A stretch of DNA of 61,690 nt from Gemmataceae bacterium (GCA_022616435.1 JAKEET010000072.1:1-61690); one strand, 5' to 3'. Numbered from the stretch's first letter, positions 8,381-17,927 are shown. Numbers and translations are program-made. Notes: generated by a model from the letters alone, not told the origin.

Positions 8381-10252
8381 CTACCGTTCCCGATCGCCGT
8401 CGCCGCCGATCATCGTGGCGGCGATCACGCGGCGGCGGTCGGGGCTCAGCGAGATCATCACCACCGCGCCCACGTCGAGGTCCTTCAACTCCACCTCGTT
8501 GCGACCGCGCATCACCTTGGCGTCGGGGGCGAACTCGAAGGTTTGTTCCATGCGCTCGGCGGCAAAAGTCACCTTGCGGCCGGCGGCGTCCACGGCCTTG
8601 ACGCGCAGCCGCAGCACCGGCGCCATCACGTCGAGCGCGGTCACCGATTTCTGGTCGGCGCCGAGCGTCACCCACGCCTGCGCCGGCTTGGCGAGCTGGG
8701 CGAACGTCAACTCGCTCAAGGGTCGCTCGCCGTGCATCAGCCGAACCCTGGCGTCCTTCGCGACCGTCAGGGTGGTGATGTTCAGGTTGCCCTCGCGGCC
8801 GACGAGCAGGCCGATGGTCCCCTTGGCAGCATCGATCTCGACAATGACGCCGCCCAAGCGGCCCCGCTCGCCGTCGCGCTCCCCTTCGCGCGGCGCGGGA
8901 CGGTCGCGGCCGGCGTCCCTCCGAAACTCGACGCGAATGGCGCTCACGTCGTTGTTGTCATTCAGGGAGAGAACGACACGCACCCCTTCGCGCACGTCGT
9001 TCAACGTCACGGGCCGTTCGACGTTGGCGCTGACCCGCACGTCCTTGCCGGCGAGGTTCAGCGTCTTGTCGCCGGTGTCGCCGTCGCGCAGCGACTGGAT
9101 CGTGATGGTGCCGATCTTGAGGTCGATCTTCTTGACGATGCCGATGGCGGCGCGTTCCGGCCGGCGGTCGCCGTCGCGTGGCCGTTCTTTTTCCGGCTTG
9201 CGGTCGCCGTCGCGCGGCCGCTCCTTTTCCTGCCGGGGTTCGCCCTCGCGCGGCGGTTCCCGATCCTGGAACGAAATCGGCTGCGGATCGAGCATGGCGA
9301 GGTCGAGGCTTTCCAAGACCGGAGCGGCCGGCGCCGCCGCGGCCGACGTCGCCGCGCTCGGCGCTGGGCGTTCGGCCCAGGCGTCATGCACGGCAACGCT
9401 GCCGCCCACGCCGACAGCGCACGTCAGGGCCAGCACCAAACCGGTGATCTTGCATTTCGCGATGAGCATGGCTTGCAAAGCTCCTTGGGCAAGTTGAATG
9501 GCGACAGGGGAGGCTGCCGCGGCCACGTTGCCGGCGGCATAGGGAATGGCGGCGCCGGCCGTGGTTTCGACCAGCGCGGCCGAGACCGGCGCCTCGGCCA
9601 GGATGCCGGCGCACAGCGCCGCCGACAAGGTCAGGCCGCGGCCGCGCAGGCGCTCGCGGAGCAGGTCGCGGCCCCGCTCGAGCCGGCCCTTGACGCTGCC
9701 GACCGACCAGCCCAGCTCGGCGGCGGCTTCTTCGCGGGTCTTACCGTCGAGGCAGCACAAGAGCAAGGGCGCCCGGTACTTGGCGGGCAAGTTGTGAAGT
9801 TCCTCGTCGAGCACGCCGCGCAGCTCCGCCCAGGCCGATTCCAGGCTCGACGCATTCGCGGCAGGCGCGTTCGCGGCGTTCGCGGCCGGACACGCTTCGC
9901 GCTCCTTGCGGGCCCGCCGCGCCTGCAGGACGCGGGCCTTGCGGGCGATGCGATAGGCGACGCCGTAGAGCCAATTGCGGACGCTGTCGTGCCAGGCAAC
10001 GCGGCCTGCCTTGCGGGCCAGCACCAGAAACGTCGCCTGGAACGCGTCTTCGGCGTCGGCGTCGTTGGCCAGCACGCGCCGGCACACGCCGAGCACCAGA
10101 GCGCCATGCCGGTGGACGAGAAGGCTGAACGCCGACTCATCGCCGCGGCCGGTGAACGCTTCCAGGAGCTGGCGATCGGTGCGCTCGCCGGGGAACGGCC
10201 GGGCCGCCAATTCGCGGAGCCGCGCCACGGTCTTGGTCAAGGCTTGCGCCAT
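8381..10252 (-). CDS. ECF sigma factor fused to membrane helix and extracytoplasmic domains
   Basis: The protein has 623 residues. Residues 1-190 are an ECF sigma factor. Region 2 includes DADAEDAFQATFLVLARKA and VAWHDSVRNWLYGVAYRIA. Region 4 includes REEAAAELGWSVGSVKGRLE. A hydrophobic segment at about 265-285 (ITGLVLALTCAVGVGGSVAV) should cross the membrane. After it come an Ala/Pro linker, a charged repeat (RPRDGDRKPEKERPRDGDRR) and three or so beta-rich segments of about 60 residues each. This layout is a planctomycete (Gemmata-type) ECF group in which sensing may be in cis. No separate anti-sigma gene adjoins it, which fits self-regulation. The start is supported by GGGAGTG eight bases upstream. 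Confidence 0.9.
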   Translation of the reverse strand: MAQALTKTVARLRELAARPFPGERTDRQLLEAFTGRGDESAFSLLVHRHGALVLGVCRRVLANDADAEDAFQATFLVLARKAGRVAWHDSVRNWLYGVAYRIARKARVLQARRARKEREACPAANAANAPAANASSLESAWAELRGVLDEELHNLPAKYRAPLLLCCLDGKTREEAAAELGWSVGSVKGRLERGRDLLRERLRGRGLTLSAALCAGILAEAPVSAALVETTAGAAIPYAAGNVAAAASPVAIQLAQGALQAMLIAKCKITGLVLALTCAVGVGGSVAVHDAWAERPAPSAATSAAAAPAAPVLESLDLAMLDPQPISFQDREPPREGEPRQEKERPRDGDRKPEKERPRDGDRRPERAAIGIVKKIDLKIGTITIQSLRDGDTGDKTLNLAGKDVRVSANVERPVTLNDVREGVRVVLSLNDNNDVSAIRVEFRRDAGRDRPAPREGERDGERGRLGGVIVEIDAAKGTIGLLVGREGNLNITTLTVAKDARVRLMHGERPLSELTFAQLAKPAQAWVTLGADQKSVTALDVMAPVLRLRVKAVDAAGRKVTFAAERMEQTFEFAPDAKVMRGRNEVELKDLDVGAVVMISLSPDRRRVIAATMIGGDGDRER

Positions 10253-10396
10253 CGTCGCACTCCCTTCACCAACTTAATCCCCGATCCCAAGCCAACGGCA
10301 CGGCCGGGTTGGGCCTTGTGTCTTGTGTGTGTGCGCGTGCAATGCAATGAATCCAGCCTTCCCAGGTCATTGAGGTACGGATTCCCCTCCCAATTA

Positions 10397-11827
10397 TCAG
10401 CGCAGATTAGCGTTCCGCTCAACCAGGGTCCGGGCGATTCGTGCCGCGACGACGCATCCCTGTTCAGTACAGTCGTTTAATGCGACGCCATGGTAAGCGT
10501 TGCCGCCGAGAAACAGGCGCGGATGCCGCTGCAACCGCTTTTCGATCCAGGCGACGCGGTCCAGATGACCTACATGATACTGCGGGATCGCCCGGTCCCA
10601 GCGGACGATCTTCACGAAGATCGGCGCCGCCGTGATGTACATCGCCCGGCGCAATTCGCCACGCAACGCCTGCACCAGCCGGTCATCGCCCCAGCCGACC
10701 ATCTCGGCTCGATGCCAGCCGCCGCACATCGCCCGCAAGAGGACCGCGCCGGGCGGCGCCCGGCCGGGGTAGATCGACGAGCACCACTGCACGCCGAGCA
10801 CGTCGCGGCGCAGCCCCTGCGGCGCGATGAAGCCGAAACCGTCGAGCGGCGTCGACACATCCTGCCGTCGATAGCCGAGCGCGACGACCGCAATGCGGTT
10901 GTACGGAATCTGTCCGATGCGTTCGGCGAGTTCCGCGTCAACGTCCGCCAGCAGCGCCGCCTGCTGATGAGCGGGGCAGGCCAGGACCACCGCGTCGGCG
11001 GTCCACGATTGTTGTCCGTCGCCGAGCACGGTCCAGCTCGGACTGGATGAGCCGGCTGCCGTGCGAAGGCCGCGGACGGCGACGCCGTAGAGCGGCGGCC
11101 GTTTCAGCGCGCCGGCCAGCGCCTCGCTGAGGCCGCGCAGCCCCTCGCGCACCGACCACATCGCGCCGGGACGCTCGTAGGGCTGACCGTTGGCCTGCGC
11201 CGCGGCGCGACGTTCGCGCGCCGCCGCCGCCATGCCCTTGAGCACGCTGCCGTGTTGCCGTTCCAGGGCAGCAACGCGCGGAAAGCACGCCGGCAGGCTC
11301 AACAGGGCCGGGTCGCCGGCGTAGATGCCGGTCACCAGCGCGTCGGCGAGGAGGTTCGCCGCTTCCGCGCCCGCCCGGCGCCGGGCGAACGCGGCAATCG
11401 ATTCATCGCGCTCCGTGTCACCGGGCTTTGGCGCGCGGCGCTTTCGAAAGCGCTCTGTGAGCAGCCCCAGCTTGCCGCGCCAGCTCAACAGATCGGTGGC
11501 AATCAGCGACGCCAGGCCGCCGGGGAGCAAACGCAGCCGGTCGCCCAGGAAGAGATAGCGCTTCTGCGCCGCCGCTGCCGTCGCGCGAATGAGCCGTTCG
11601 CCCAGTCCCAGGTCGCGGCACAGCTCCAGCGTCGTCGGCTTGGTGTCGAGAAAACCGTTCGGGCCGATCTCGACCTGAAATCCACCTTCATGCAATGTCC
11701 ACGCCGTGCCCCCCGGCCGCGAGTCGCGCTCCAGCACCGCGATCGCCGCTTGCGGCAAGCGCTCTTGCAGACGGTAGGCGATGGACAGTCCCGAGACGCC
11801 GGCGCCGATGATGACGACGTTGGTCAT
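10397..11827 (-). CDS. hemG: Protoporphyrinogen/coproporphyrinogen oxidase (HemY type)
   Basis: The protein has 476 residues. The N-terminal FAD-binding motif is VVIIGAGVSGLSIAYRL, followed by LERDSRPGG and GFQVEIGPNGFLD. The C-terminal FAD motif LFLGGNAYHGVALNDCTEQG is typical of oxygen-dependent protoporphyrinogen oxidases. The enzyme oxidises the porphyrinogen to the porphyrin late in haem synthesis. No other haem gene adjoins it. The start ATG lies inside an array of heptamer repeats (11821-11937), so its leader consists of repeat DNA and lacks an obvious Shine-Dalgarno. The family usually has 450-480 residues. Confidence 0.93.
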   Translation of the reverse strand: MTNVVIIGAGVSGLSIAYRLQERLPQAAIAVLERDSRPGGTAWTLHEGGFQVEIGPNGFLDTKPTTLELCRDLGLGERLIRATAAAAQKRYLFLGDRLRLLPGGLASLIATDLLSWRGKLGLLTERFRKRRAPKPGDTERDESIAAFARRRAGAEAANLLADALVTGIYAGDPALLSLPACFPRVAALERQHGSVLKGMAAAARERRAAAQANGQPYERPGAMWSVREGLRGLSEALAGALKRPPLYGVAVRGLRTAAGSSSPSWTVLGDGQQSWTADAVVLACPAHQQAALLADVDAELAERIGQIPYNRIAVVALGYRRQDVSTPLDGFGFIAPQGLRRDVLGVQWCSSIYPGRAPPGAVLLRAMCGGWHRAEMVGWGDDRLVQALRGELRRAMYITAAPIFVKIVRWDRAIPQYHVGHLDRVAWIEKRLQRHPRLFLGGNAYHGVALNDCTEQGCVVAARIARTLVERNANLR

Positions 11828-11937
11828 TGGTCAATAGTCATTGGTCATTAGTCATTAGTCATTGGTCGTTGGTCAACGGTGTAAGCTCGTAGCGAATGAC
11901 TAATGACCAATGACCAATGACCAATGACTAATGACCA
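11821..11937. repeat. Heptamer repeat arrays in inverted orientation
   Basis: Units of TCATTGG/TCATTAG and close variants run from 11821 to about 11876. Their complements (CCAATGA/CTAATGA) run from about 11895 to 11937. The two arrays face each other and could form a long hairpin. The hemG start codon (11827) and the stop codon (11900) and last ten or so codons of the isomerase-like gene are built from these units, giving the C-terminus LVISHWSLVIGH. Confidence 0.9.
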
Positions 11938-12718
11938 AACGCAGGAAGTCGACGGCCGCTTTGGCGGCGGCGAGGGGGTTGGCGCCCGGTGTTCGCTCGA
12001 TCGTTGCAAATCCCCGATACTCGATCTCTTCGAGGATGGCCAGGAGCTGCAGCCAATCGATGTCGCCGTGGCCGAGCGGGATCTCCTGAGCGATGCCGGC
12101 GGCGCTCGCCACGCGGGCGTCCTTGGCGTGCACGTGGACGATGCGTTCGCGCAGGGTCCGCGCCGTCGCGTACGGGTCGTGGCCGTGGATCAAGAGGTTG
12201 CCGGGGTTGAGATTGGCCGCCAGTCCGCCGGTGTGGAAGCCGTCGAGGAATGTCGTCAGGGCGGCGCCGTCTTCCAGGCCGGTTTCCAGGGCGAGCACGG
12301 CCCCGACCCGCTCGCCGTGCCGGCCCAGGGCGGCCAGCGCTTCCTTGAGGAGGACCTGGCGCGGGTCGCCTTCGCCCTCGCCGTACACGATCGGGCCCGG
12401 CTCGATGACGACAATCCCGGCCCCCAGGTCGCGGCTGAGCGACAGGGCCTGGCGCAGGTAGTCGAGCCGGGCCTCCTGGTTGTCGGCGACCGCCAGGCCG
12501 CGCCGCAACGGGCATGCCAGCGCGGTCAGCTCCAGGTGATGGGAGCGCAACAGATGCCTGAGCTCGCGCCGGCCGGTGTCGGAGAGCTGCGCGGGCGCCA
12601 GGTCGCCGACGGCATCAAGCTCCACTCCCGCCACCCCGAGCGTCCGCAGCTCCGGCAGCGAACGCCGCAAGGGCATGTTGAGCGATCTCTGGCACAGGCC
12701 GATCTTCAAATGGGCCAT
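11900..12718 (-). CDS. Sugar phosphate isomerase/epimerase-like TIM barrel protein
   Basis: The protein has 272 residues of the xylose-isomerase-like (AP_endonuc_2) fold. It shows LKIGLCQRSL, VAGVELDAVGDL, GAGIVVIEPGP, AVLALETGLEDG, GLAANLNPGNLLIHGHDP, IVHVHAKDAR and IPLGHGDIDW. The Glu, Asn/His, His-Asp and Glu (ATIERT) metal-site positions appear kept. Substrates in planctomycetes are mostly unknown keto-sugars or polyols. AGGAGG nine bases before ATG 12718 fixes the start, which lies inside the upstream HYExAFE reading frame. The last residues (LRLVISHWSLVIGH) come from heptamer repeat DNA and are probably not part of the fold. Confidence 0.9.
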   Translation of the reverse strand: MAHLKIGLCQRSLNMPLRRSLPELRTLGVAGVELDAVGDLAPAQLSDTGRRELRHLLRSHHLELTALACPLRRGLAVADNQEARLDYLRQALSLSRDLGAGIVVIEPGPIVYGEGEGDPRQVLLKEALAALGRHGERVGAVLALETGLEDGAALTTFLDGFHTGGLAANLNPGNLLIHGHDPYATARTLRERIVHVHAKDARVASAAGIAQEIPLGHGDIDWLQLLAILEEIEYRGFATIERTPGANPLAAAKAAVDFLRLVISHWSLVIGH

Positions 12719-13292
12719 CGGCGACCGCCTCCTGGGGGTTCGTCATTGCCTGCGTGGACCCATCGTGGATGGAGCCATCATGGGTGAACCAGCGGAACGG
12801 CCGGGCCAAACGCCGAAACGCGGCGCTGGCGAGGGCGACCGTGCCCCACTTGGGGCTGCGGACCTTCATGTGGGCGACGTAGTCATCGACCGCGACGGCC
12901 CGCAGCAGGTACGGCTGGCCGCGCCAGGTCCAGAGGTCGAGGCTGCCCGCGGGGAGGCTCACGGTGGGCTGGATGCGGTACAGGAACACGAACACGCCGG
13001 TGTAGCTGGGGCCGAAAAGCTGCATCCAGCTTCGCAAGCCGTCGATGTCGTCTTGGGTGGACCAATTCTCCCAGGTGTAGCGCGGCCGAGCGGCCGGCCC
13101 GCCGGGGAACTGCCGGCCCTTGACGTCGACGAGCAGCCGGGAACCGGAGGCGCCGAGGACGATGAAGTCGAGGTTTTTGACCGGCGTGTCGCCCCAGGAA
13201 GCGCGTTTCGACTCGTCGACGGCGACGTAGCACAGGTTGTGCGTCTGCAGATACGCTTCGAAGGCCGCTTCGTAGGGATTGCTGCGATCCAT
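12615..13292 (-). CDS. HYExAFE family protein (putative PD-(D/E)XK-like)
   Basis: The frame gives 225 residues from ATG 13292 (MDRSNPYEAAFEAYL), the hallmark N-terminus of the planctomycete HYExAFE family. The next part, KNLDFIVLGASGSRLLVDVKGRQF, has the D...(D/E)xK pattern of PD-(D/E)XK nucleases. This suggests a restriction-endonuclease-like fold, which is inference. An ATG at 13343 is also in frame but adds an unrelated Ser/Asp-rich leader. The frame runs 104 bp into the following TIM barrel gene in another phase. The last ~35 residues are just that gene read out of frame, so the family domain ends near 12720. It is divergent from leuS. Confidence 0.8.
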   Translation of the reverse strand: MDRSNPYEAAFEAYLQTHNLCYVAVDESKRASWGDTPVKNLDFIVLGASGSRLLVDVKGRQFPGGPAARPRYTWENWSTQDDIDGLRSWMQLFGPSYTGVFVFLYRIQPTVSLPAGSLDLWTWRGQPYLLRAVAVDDYVAHMKVRSPKWGTVALASAAFRRLARPFRWFTHDGSIHDGSTQAMTNPQEAVADGPFEDRPVPEIAQHALAAFAAGAADARGGGSGA

Positions 13293-13326
13293 GGCTGACG
13301 CCTCGTCCAATGAATCGGACGATATT

Positions 13327-13355
13327 GTATCGCAAGAGCTCACACCCTGCGATAC
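13327..13355. promoter_or_regulatory. Perfect 8-bp palindrome in leuS/HYExAFE divergent spacer
   Basis: GTATCGCA (13327-13334) and TGCGATAC (13348-13355) are perfect inverted arms with a 13-bp loop, placed between two divergent starts. It could be an operator or an RNA hairpin. No T-box features (specifier loop, TGGNACCGCG) were found in the leuS leader. Confidence 0.4.
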
Positions 13356-13454
13356 GTGGTGGGCGCGCTGGCGTCATTCCGTCCGTGGCGGCCGCGTTGA
13401 CTCCTTCCCGCCCCAAAGTAGGTTATCTCAGCCGGGCCGTGGAGATTCGCGCCG

Positions 13455-16400
13455 ATGCCGACCTACAATCCGAAAGTCATCGAGCCGCGCTGGCAGCGCT
13501 TCTGGGACGAGCACAAGACCTTTCGCACGCCGGACGATTCGCCCAAGCCGAAACTGTACATCCTCGACATGTTCCCGTATCCGTCCGGGGCCGGCCTGCA
13601 CGTCGGCCACCCGGAAGGCTATACCGCCACCGACATCCTGGCCCGCTACCGCCGCATGAAGGGCTGGAACGTCCTGCACCCCATGGGCTGGGACGCCTTC
13701 GGCCTCCCCGCCGAGCAGTACGCCATCCAGACCGGCACGCATCCGCGCGTCACCACCCAGAAGAACATCGCCACCTTCCGCCGGCAGATCAAGATGCTCG
13801 GCTTCAGCTACGACTGGGACCGCGAGGTCGACACCACCGACCCCGGCTACTTCAAGTGGACGCAGTGGATCTTCCTGGAGCTGTACGACACCTGGTTCGA
13901 CCACGAGGCCGGCCGCGGCCGGCCGATCGCCGAGCTGCCCATCCCGGCGGACGTGCAAGCCCAGGGCGCGGCGGCGGTTCGCGCCTATGTGGACGGCAAG
14001 CGCCTGGCCTACCAGGCCCTGGTGCCGGTCAACTGGTGTCCGGAGCTGGGGACCGTGCTGGCCAACGAGGAGGTGATCGACGGCAAATCCGAGCGCGGCG
14101 GCCACCCCGTCGTCCGCATGCCGCTGCGGCAGTGGCTGTTGCGCATCACCGACTACGCCGAACGGCTGCTCGCCGACCTCGACCTGGTGCAGTGGCCCGA
14201 CGCCATCAAGAAGATGCAGCGCGACTGGATCGGCAGGAGCGAAGGCGCCGAGGTGGACTTTCCCCTCGCCGGGGACAATGTCCCAAGCCACGACCGGCAG
14301 CCGACGGCAATCGAAGATCAACGACCGAAAATCGGAAATCACATCCGCGTCTTCACCACCCGCCCCGACACGCTGTTCGGCGCCACCTACATGGTGCTGG
14401 CCCCCGAGCATCCGCTGGTGGACCGGATCACCACGCCCGGGCAGCGCCAGGCCGTCGAGGCCTACAAGGCCGAGACCGCCCGCAAGAGCGACCTGGAGCG
14501 CACCGAGCTGGCCAAGACCAAGACCGGCGTCTTCACCGGCGCCTACGCCCTCAACCCGGTCAACGACGAGCCGATCCCGATCTGGATCGCCGACTACGTC
14601 CTGGTCAGCTACGGCACCGGCGCGATCATGGCGGTCCCGGCCCACGACGAGCGCGACTTCGAGTTCGCCCAGGAATTCCGGCTGCCCATCAGGCCGGTGG
14701 TGCGGCCGCCGCAAGCCTGGTTCCGGACCACCAAGGTGTACAACGTCCTGGCCAGGATGTGGGAGGACAAGGACCAGCGCTTCGACGCCGACCGCCTGGC
14801 CAATCCCGGCTCGACGGTCGAAACGTTGTCGAACTTCGAGCTGGCCGTCGTCAGCTTCGCCAGCCGGATGTCCGAGCGTTTTGGCCGCAACTCGGACAAG
14901 ATCGCCGAGCAGCTCTACGAGCATCGCGTCGAGCTGTTCGAGTGTTTTGCCGACGAGGGCGCGGCCATCAACTCTGGCCCGTTCGACGGCCTGGCCACGG
15001 CGGAGTTCAAGCGGCAGATCACCGCCTGGCTGGCGGAACAGGGCCGCGGCCAGCGCAAGGTCAACTACAAGCTGCGCGACTGGCTGTTCAGCCGGCAACG
15101 CTACTGGGGCGAGCCGTTCCCGATCCTGCACGAAGTCGACGCCGCCGGGCAGCCGACCGGCGCGGTGGTCCCGCTGACCGTGGCGGAGCTGCCGCTGACC
15201 TTGCCGGAGCTGGAAGACTACCAGCCGTCCGGCAAGCCGGAGCCCCCGCTCGGCAAGGCCCGGGACTGGGTCGAGGTGACCCGGGGCGGCAAGCGCTACC
15301 TGCGCGAGACCAACACCATGCCGCAATGGGCCGGCTCGTGCTGGTACTACCTGCGCTATCTCGATCCCAGGAACGACCAGGCGTTCGCCGATCCGGCCAG
15401 GCTCCGCCGCTGGCTGCCGGTCGATCTCTACGTCGGCGGCGCCGAGCACGCCGTCTTGCACCTGCTCTATGCGCGTTTCTGGCACAAGGCGCTCTACGAC
15501 CGCGGCCACGTGCCGGGTCCGGAGCCGTTCCTGCGCCTGGTCAATCAGGGCATGATCCTGGGCGAGACGGAGTACACGGCCTTTCGCAAAGCGAATCAGC
15601 CCCTCGCCTGGGTGTCGGCGGGCGAGGTCGATTTCGACGGCGACGTCGCCGTCCACAAGAAGTCCGGCGCCAAGCTCGAACTCGTCAAGCTGAACGAGGA
15701 CCAGATCGAGAAGAAGGGGGACAGCTTCGTCCTCAAGGACCAGCCGAGCCTGCGCATCGACGCCCGCGCCTACAAGATGTCGAAGGCGCGCGGCAATGTC
15801 ATCAATCCGGATGACGTCGTCGAGGACTACGGCGCCGACAGTCTGCGGCTCTACGAAATGTTCATGGGCCCGCTGGAAGCGACCAAGCCGTGGAGCTTGA
15901 GCGGCGTCGAAGGGGTGTATCGATTCCTCAACCGCGTCTGGCGCCTCGCCGTCGATGAACGGGCCGAGCGGCTGACGCTGCTCGATTCGGTGCAAGACGT
16001 GGAGCCGGACAAGGAAACGCTGCGGCTCGTGCACCGCACCATCCAGCGGGTCACCGACGATCTGGAGGCCATGGCCTTCAATACCGCCATCTCCGCGATG
16101 ATGGAGCTGACCAACCACCTGACCCGGCAGACCGTCCGGCCGCGCTCGGCGCTCCGGACCCTGGTGCTGCTGCTGTCGCCGTTTGCGCCGCACCTCGCCG
16201 AGGAGTTGTGGCGCGCCCTGGGCGGCCACGCCCAGGGCGGCCACGCCCAGGGCGGCCAGGAGACGCTCGCCTACGAGCCATGGCCGGCCTACGATCCGGC
16301 GCTGCTCAAGACCGACACCGTCGACATCGCCGTGCAGATCAACGGCAAGCTGCGCGGCGTGGTGACGGTCCCGGCCGACATCGATGCCGCCGGGCTTGAA

Positions 16401-16505
16401 AAACTGGCGTTGTCCGACGACAAGATTCGCGGTCAGCTGGTAGGCAAGACCGTCAAGAAGGTGATCGTCGTGCCGGGGAAGCTCGTGAACATCGTCGTAG
16501 GATAG
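13455..16505 (+). CDS. leuS: Leucyl-tRNA synthetase
   Basis: The protein has 1016 residues, longer than the usual ~860. The class I catalytic motif [20 protein letters not shown] (HIGH-type HVGH) lies near residues 40-58, and [20 protein letters not shown] is the KMSKS loop. The editing domain CP1 contains [20 protein letters not shown] and [20 protein letters not shown]. Extra length comes from a low-complexity stretch in CP1 (about residues 273-297), a ~100-residue insertion after [10 protein letters not shown], and a GGHAQ repeat near residue 925. The C-terminal anticodon-binding and [10 protein letters not shown] regions are present. It attaches leucine to tRNA-Leu. GGAGAT precedes ATG 13455. 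Confidence 0.97.
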   Translation: MPTYNPKVIEPRWQRFWDEHKTFRTPDDSPKPKLYILDMFPYPSGAGLHVGHPEGYTATDILARYRRMKGWNVLHPMGWDAFGLPAEQYAIQTGTHPRVTTQKNIATFRRQIKMLGFSYDWDREVDTTDPGYFKWTQWIFLELYDTWFDHEAGRGRPIAELPIPADVQAQGAAAVRAYVDGKRLAYQALVPVNWCPELGTVLANEEVIDGKSERGGHPVVRMPLRQWLLRITDYAERLLADLDLVQWPDAIKKMQRDWIGRSEGAEVDFPLAGDNVPSHDRQPTAIEDQRPKIGNHIRVFTTRPDTLFGATYMVLAPEHPLVDRITTPGQRQAVEAYKAETARKSDLERTELAKTKTGVFTGAYALNPVNDEPIPIWIADYVLVSYGTGAIMAVPAHDERDFEFAQEFRLPIRPVVRPPQAWFRTTKVYNVLARMWEDKDQRFDADRLANPGSTVETLSNFELAVVSFASRMSERFGRNSDKIAEQLYEHRVELFECFADEGAAINSGPFDGLATAEFKRQITAWLAEQGRGQRKVNYKLRDWLFSRQRYWGEPFPILHEVDAAGQPTGAVVPLTVAELPLTLPELEDYQPSGKPEPPLGKARDWVEVTRGGKRYLRETNTMPQWAGSCWYYLRYLDPRNDQAFADPARLRRWLPVDLYVGGAEHAVLHLLYARFWHKALYDRGHVPGPEPFLRLVNQGMILGETEYTAFRKANQPLAWVSAGEVDFDGDVAVHKKSGAKLELVKLNEDQIEKKGDSFVLKDQPSLRIDARAYKMSKARGNVINPDDVVEDYGADSLRLYEMFMGPLEATKPWSLSGVEGVYRFLNRVWRLAVDERAERLTLLDSVQDVEPDKETLRLVHRTIQRVTDDLEAMAFNTAISAMMELTNHLTRQTVRPRSALRTLVLLLSPFAPHLAEELWRALGGHAQGGHAQGGQETLAYEPWPAYDPALLKTDTVDIAVQINGKLRGVVTVPADIDAAGLEKLALSDDKIRGQLVGKTVKKVIVVPGKLVNIVVG

Positions 16506-16568
16506 ATTTCCAATCTGTCCGGTCGTTGAGTTGGACTCCAGTCAGGAACCGGAGCGGAGATCGAGAAC

Positions 16569-17927
16569 ATGAAGGCATGGCCCATTGCACTGGCGGCATT
16601 GTTGGCGCTGGACGTCGGGGACGCGCGTGTCGCTGAACCTGACGCCACGAACCCCGACCTCGCCAAGCCCGACGCCCAGCGCGGCAAGCGGGCCCTGTTC
16701 ACGCGCGCCTTCGTGCCGGCCCCGTGGCCGTTGGCCGCGTACGACAACGTGTGGAAGGTCTGGGAACCCGCCGCCAAGGAGAAGCCGGCTGACTACGACC
16801 AGGCGTTCCGCCGCCGCTACGGCCTGCATCCGCCCCCCTATCCCAACGGCAAGCTGCCGATGGGCCTGCGCGAAGGTCGGTTGCTGTTCGCCAAGGGGGT
16901 CGCCACCGATTGTCTCCTGTGCCACGCCGGGTCGATCTTTGGGACCAGCTATCCCGGCCTCGGCAACGCGGCGCTCGACATCCACGCCCTGTTTGAAGAG
17001 CTGGGCAAGGCCACCACCGGCAGCGGCCGGCTGCCGTTCAAGTTCAGCAACGTCCGCGGCACCTCGGAGGCGGGCGCCTTTGCCGTCTATCTGTGGTCGT
17101 TCCGGGAGCCCGACCTGTCCATCCGCTTGCAGGATCGGTACGACTTCGAGCTGCGCGACGACCTCTGCGAGGACGTCCCCGCCTGGTGGCTCTTGAAAAA
17201 GAAGAAGACCATGTACTTCACCGGCACCACCGACGCCCGCTCGGTCCGGTCGATCATGCAGTTCATGCTGACGCCGGACAACACCAGGGCGGTGTTCGAG
17301 AAGGAAGAGTCCACCTACGCCGACATCCAGGCGTACATCCTCAGCCTGGAGGCGCCGAAGTACCCGTTGCCGATCGACCGCGAGCTGGCCCGCCAGGGCG
17401 AGGGCCTGTTCAACCGGACCTGCGCCAAGTGCCACGGCACGTACGGCGCCAAATGGACGTACCCGAACAAGATCGTGCCGATGGAGACGATCGGCACCGA
17501 CGCCACGCGCTTTCACGGCCTGAGCCGGAAGCTGGGCGAGCACTACAACCGCAGCTGGTTCGGCGCGAAGTATCCGAGCATGGAAGCGAAGGGCTACCAG
17601 GCCCCGCCGCTCGACGGCGTCTGGGCCACCGCCCCGTACTTCCACCACGGGGCCGTGCCGACGCTCCACGACGTGCTCGATTCGAATTCGCGGCCCAGGA
17701 TTTTCACCCGCTCCTACGGGACCGGACGCGACGATTACGACGCGGTGAAAGTCGGCTGGAAGGTGGAGGCGCTTTCCCAAGGCGCCGATCCCAAGCAGCC
17801 GGGGATCGAGCGCCGCAAGGTCTACGACACCACGCAACCCGGCCGCGGCAACGGCGGCCATACCTTCGGCGACCATTTCAGCGACGCCGAGCGCCGGGCG
17901 GTGGTGGAGTATCTGAAGACCCTGTAA
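16569..17927 (+). CDS. Two-haem c-type cytochrome, exported
   Basis: The protein has 452 residues with an N-terminal hydrophobic export signal (MKAWPIALAALLAL). It has two haem c attachment motifs, CLLCH at about 115 and CAKCH at about 285, so two cytochrome c domains lie in tandem. Later conserved features include YQAPPLDGVWATAPYFHHGA, a segment common in planctomycete di-haem cytochromes with peroxidase-like cores. The substrate and partner are unknown. It lies 63 bp downstream of leuS on the same strand with its own GGAG site. Its last 50 bp overlap the end of the convergent methyltransferase gene. Confidence 0.85.
   Translation: MKAWPIALAALLALDVGDARVAEPDATNPDLAKPDAQRGKRALFTRAFVPAPWPLAAYDNVWKVWEPAAKEKPADYDQAFRRRYGLHPPPYPNGKLPMGLREGRLLFAKGVATDCLLCHAGSIFGTSYPGLGNAALDIHALFEELGKATTGSGRLPFKFSNVRGTSEAGAFAVYLWSFREPDLSIRLQDRYDFELRDDLCEDVPAWWLLKKKKTMYFTGTTDARSVRSIMQFMLTPDNTRAVFEKEESTYADIQAYILSLEAPKYPLPIDRELARQGEGLFNRTCAKCHGTYGAKWTYPNKIVPMETIGTDATRFHGLSRKLGEHYNRSWFGAKYPSMEAKGYQAPPLDGVWATAPYFHHGAVPTLHDVLDSNSRPRIFTRSYGTGRDDYDAVKVGWKVEALSQGADPKQPGIERRKVYDTTQPGRGNGGHTFGDHFSDAERRAVVEYLKTL

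Noticed and set aside
11821..11937. Heptamer arrays as a CRISPR
   Set aside because: Units are 7 bp, contiguous and inverted, with no spacers and no cas genes.
13428..16244. 938-codon minus-strand and 834-codon plus-strand alternative frames over leuS
   Set aside because: Both are shadows. All synthetase motifs lie in the frame 13455-16505.
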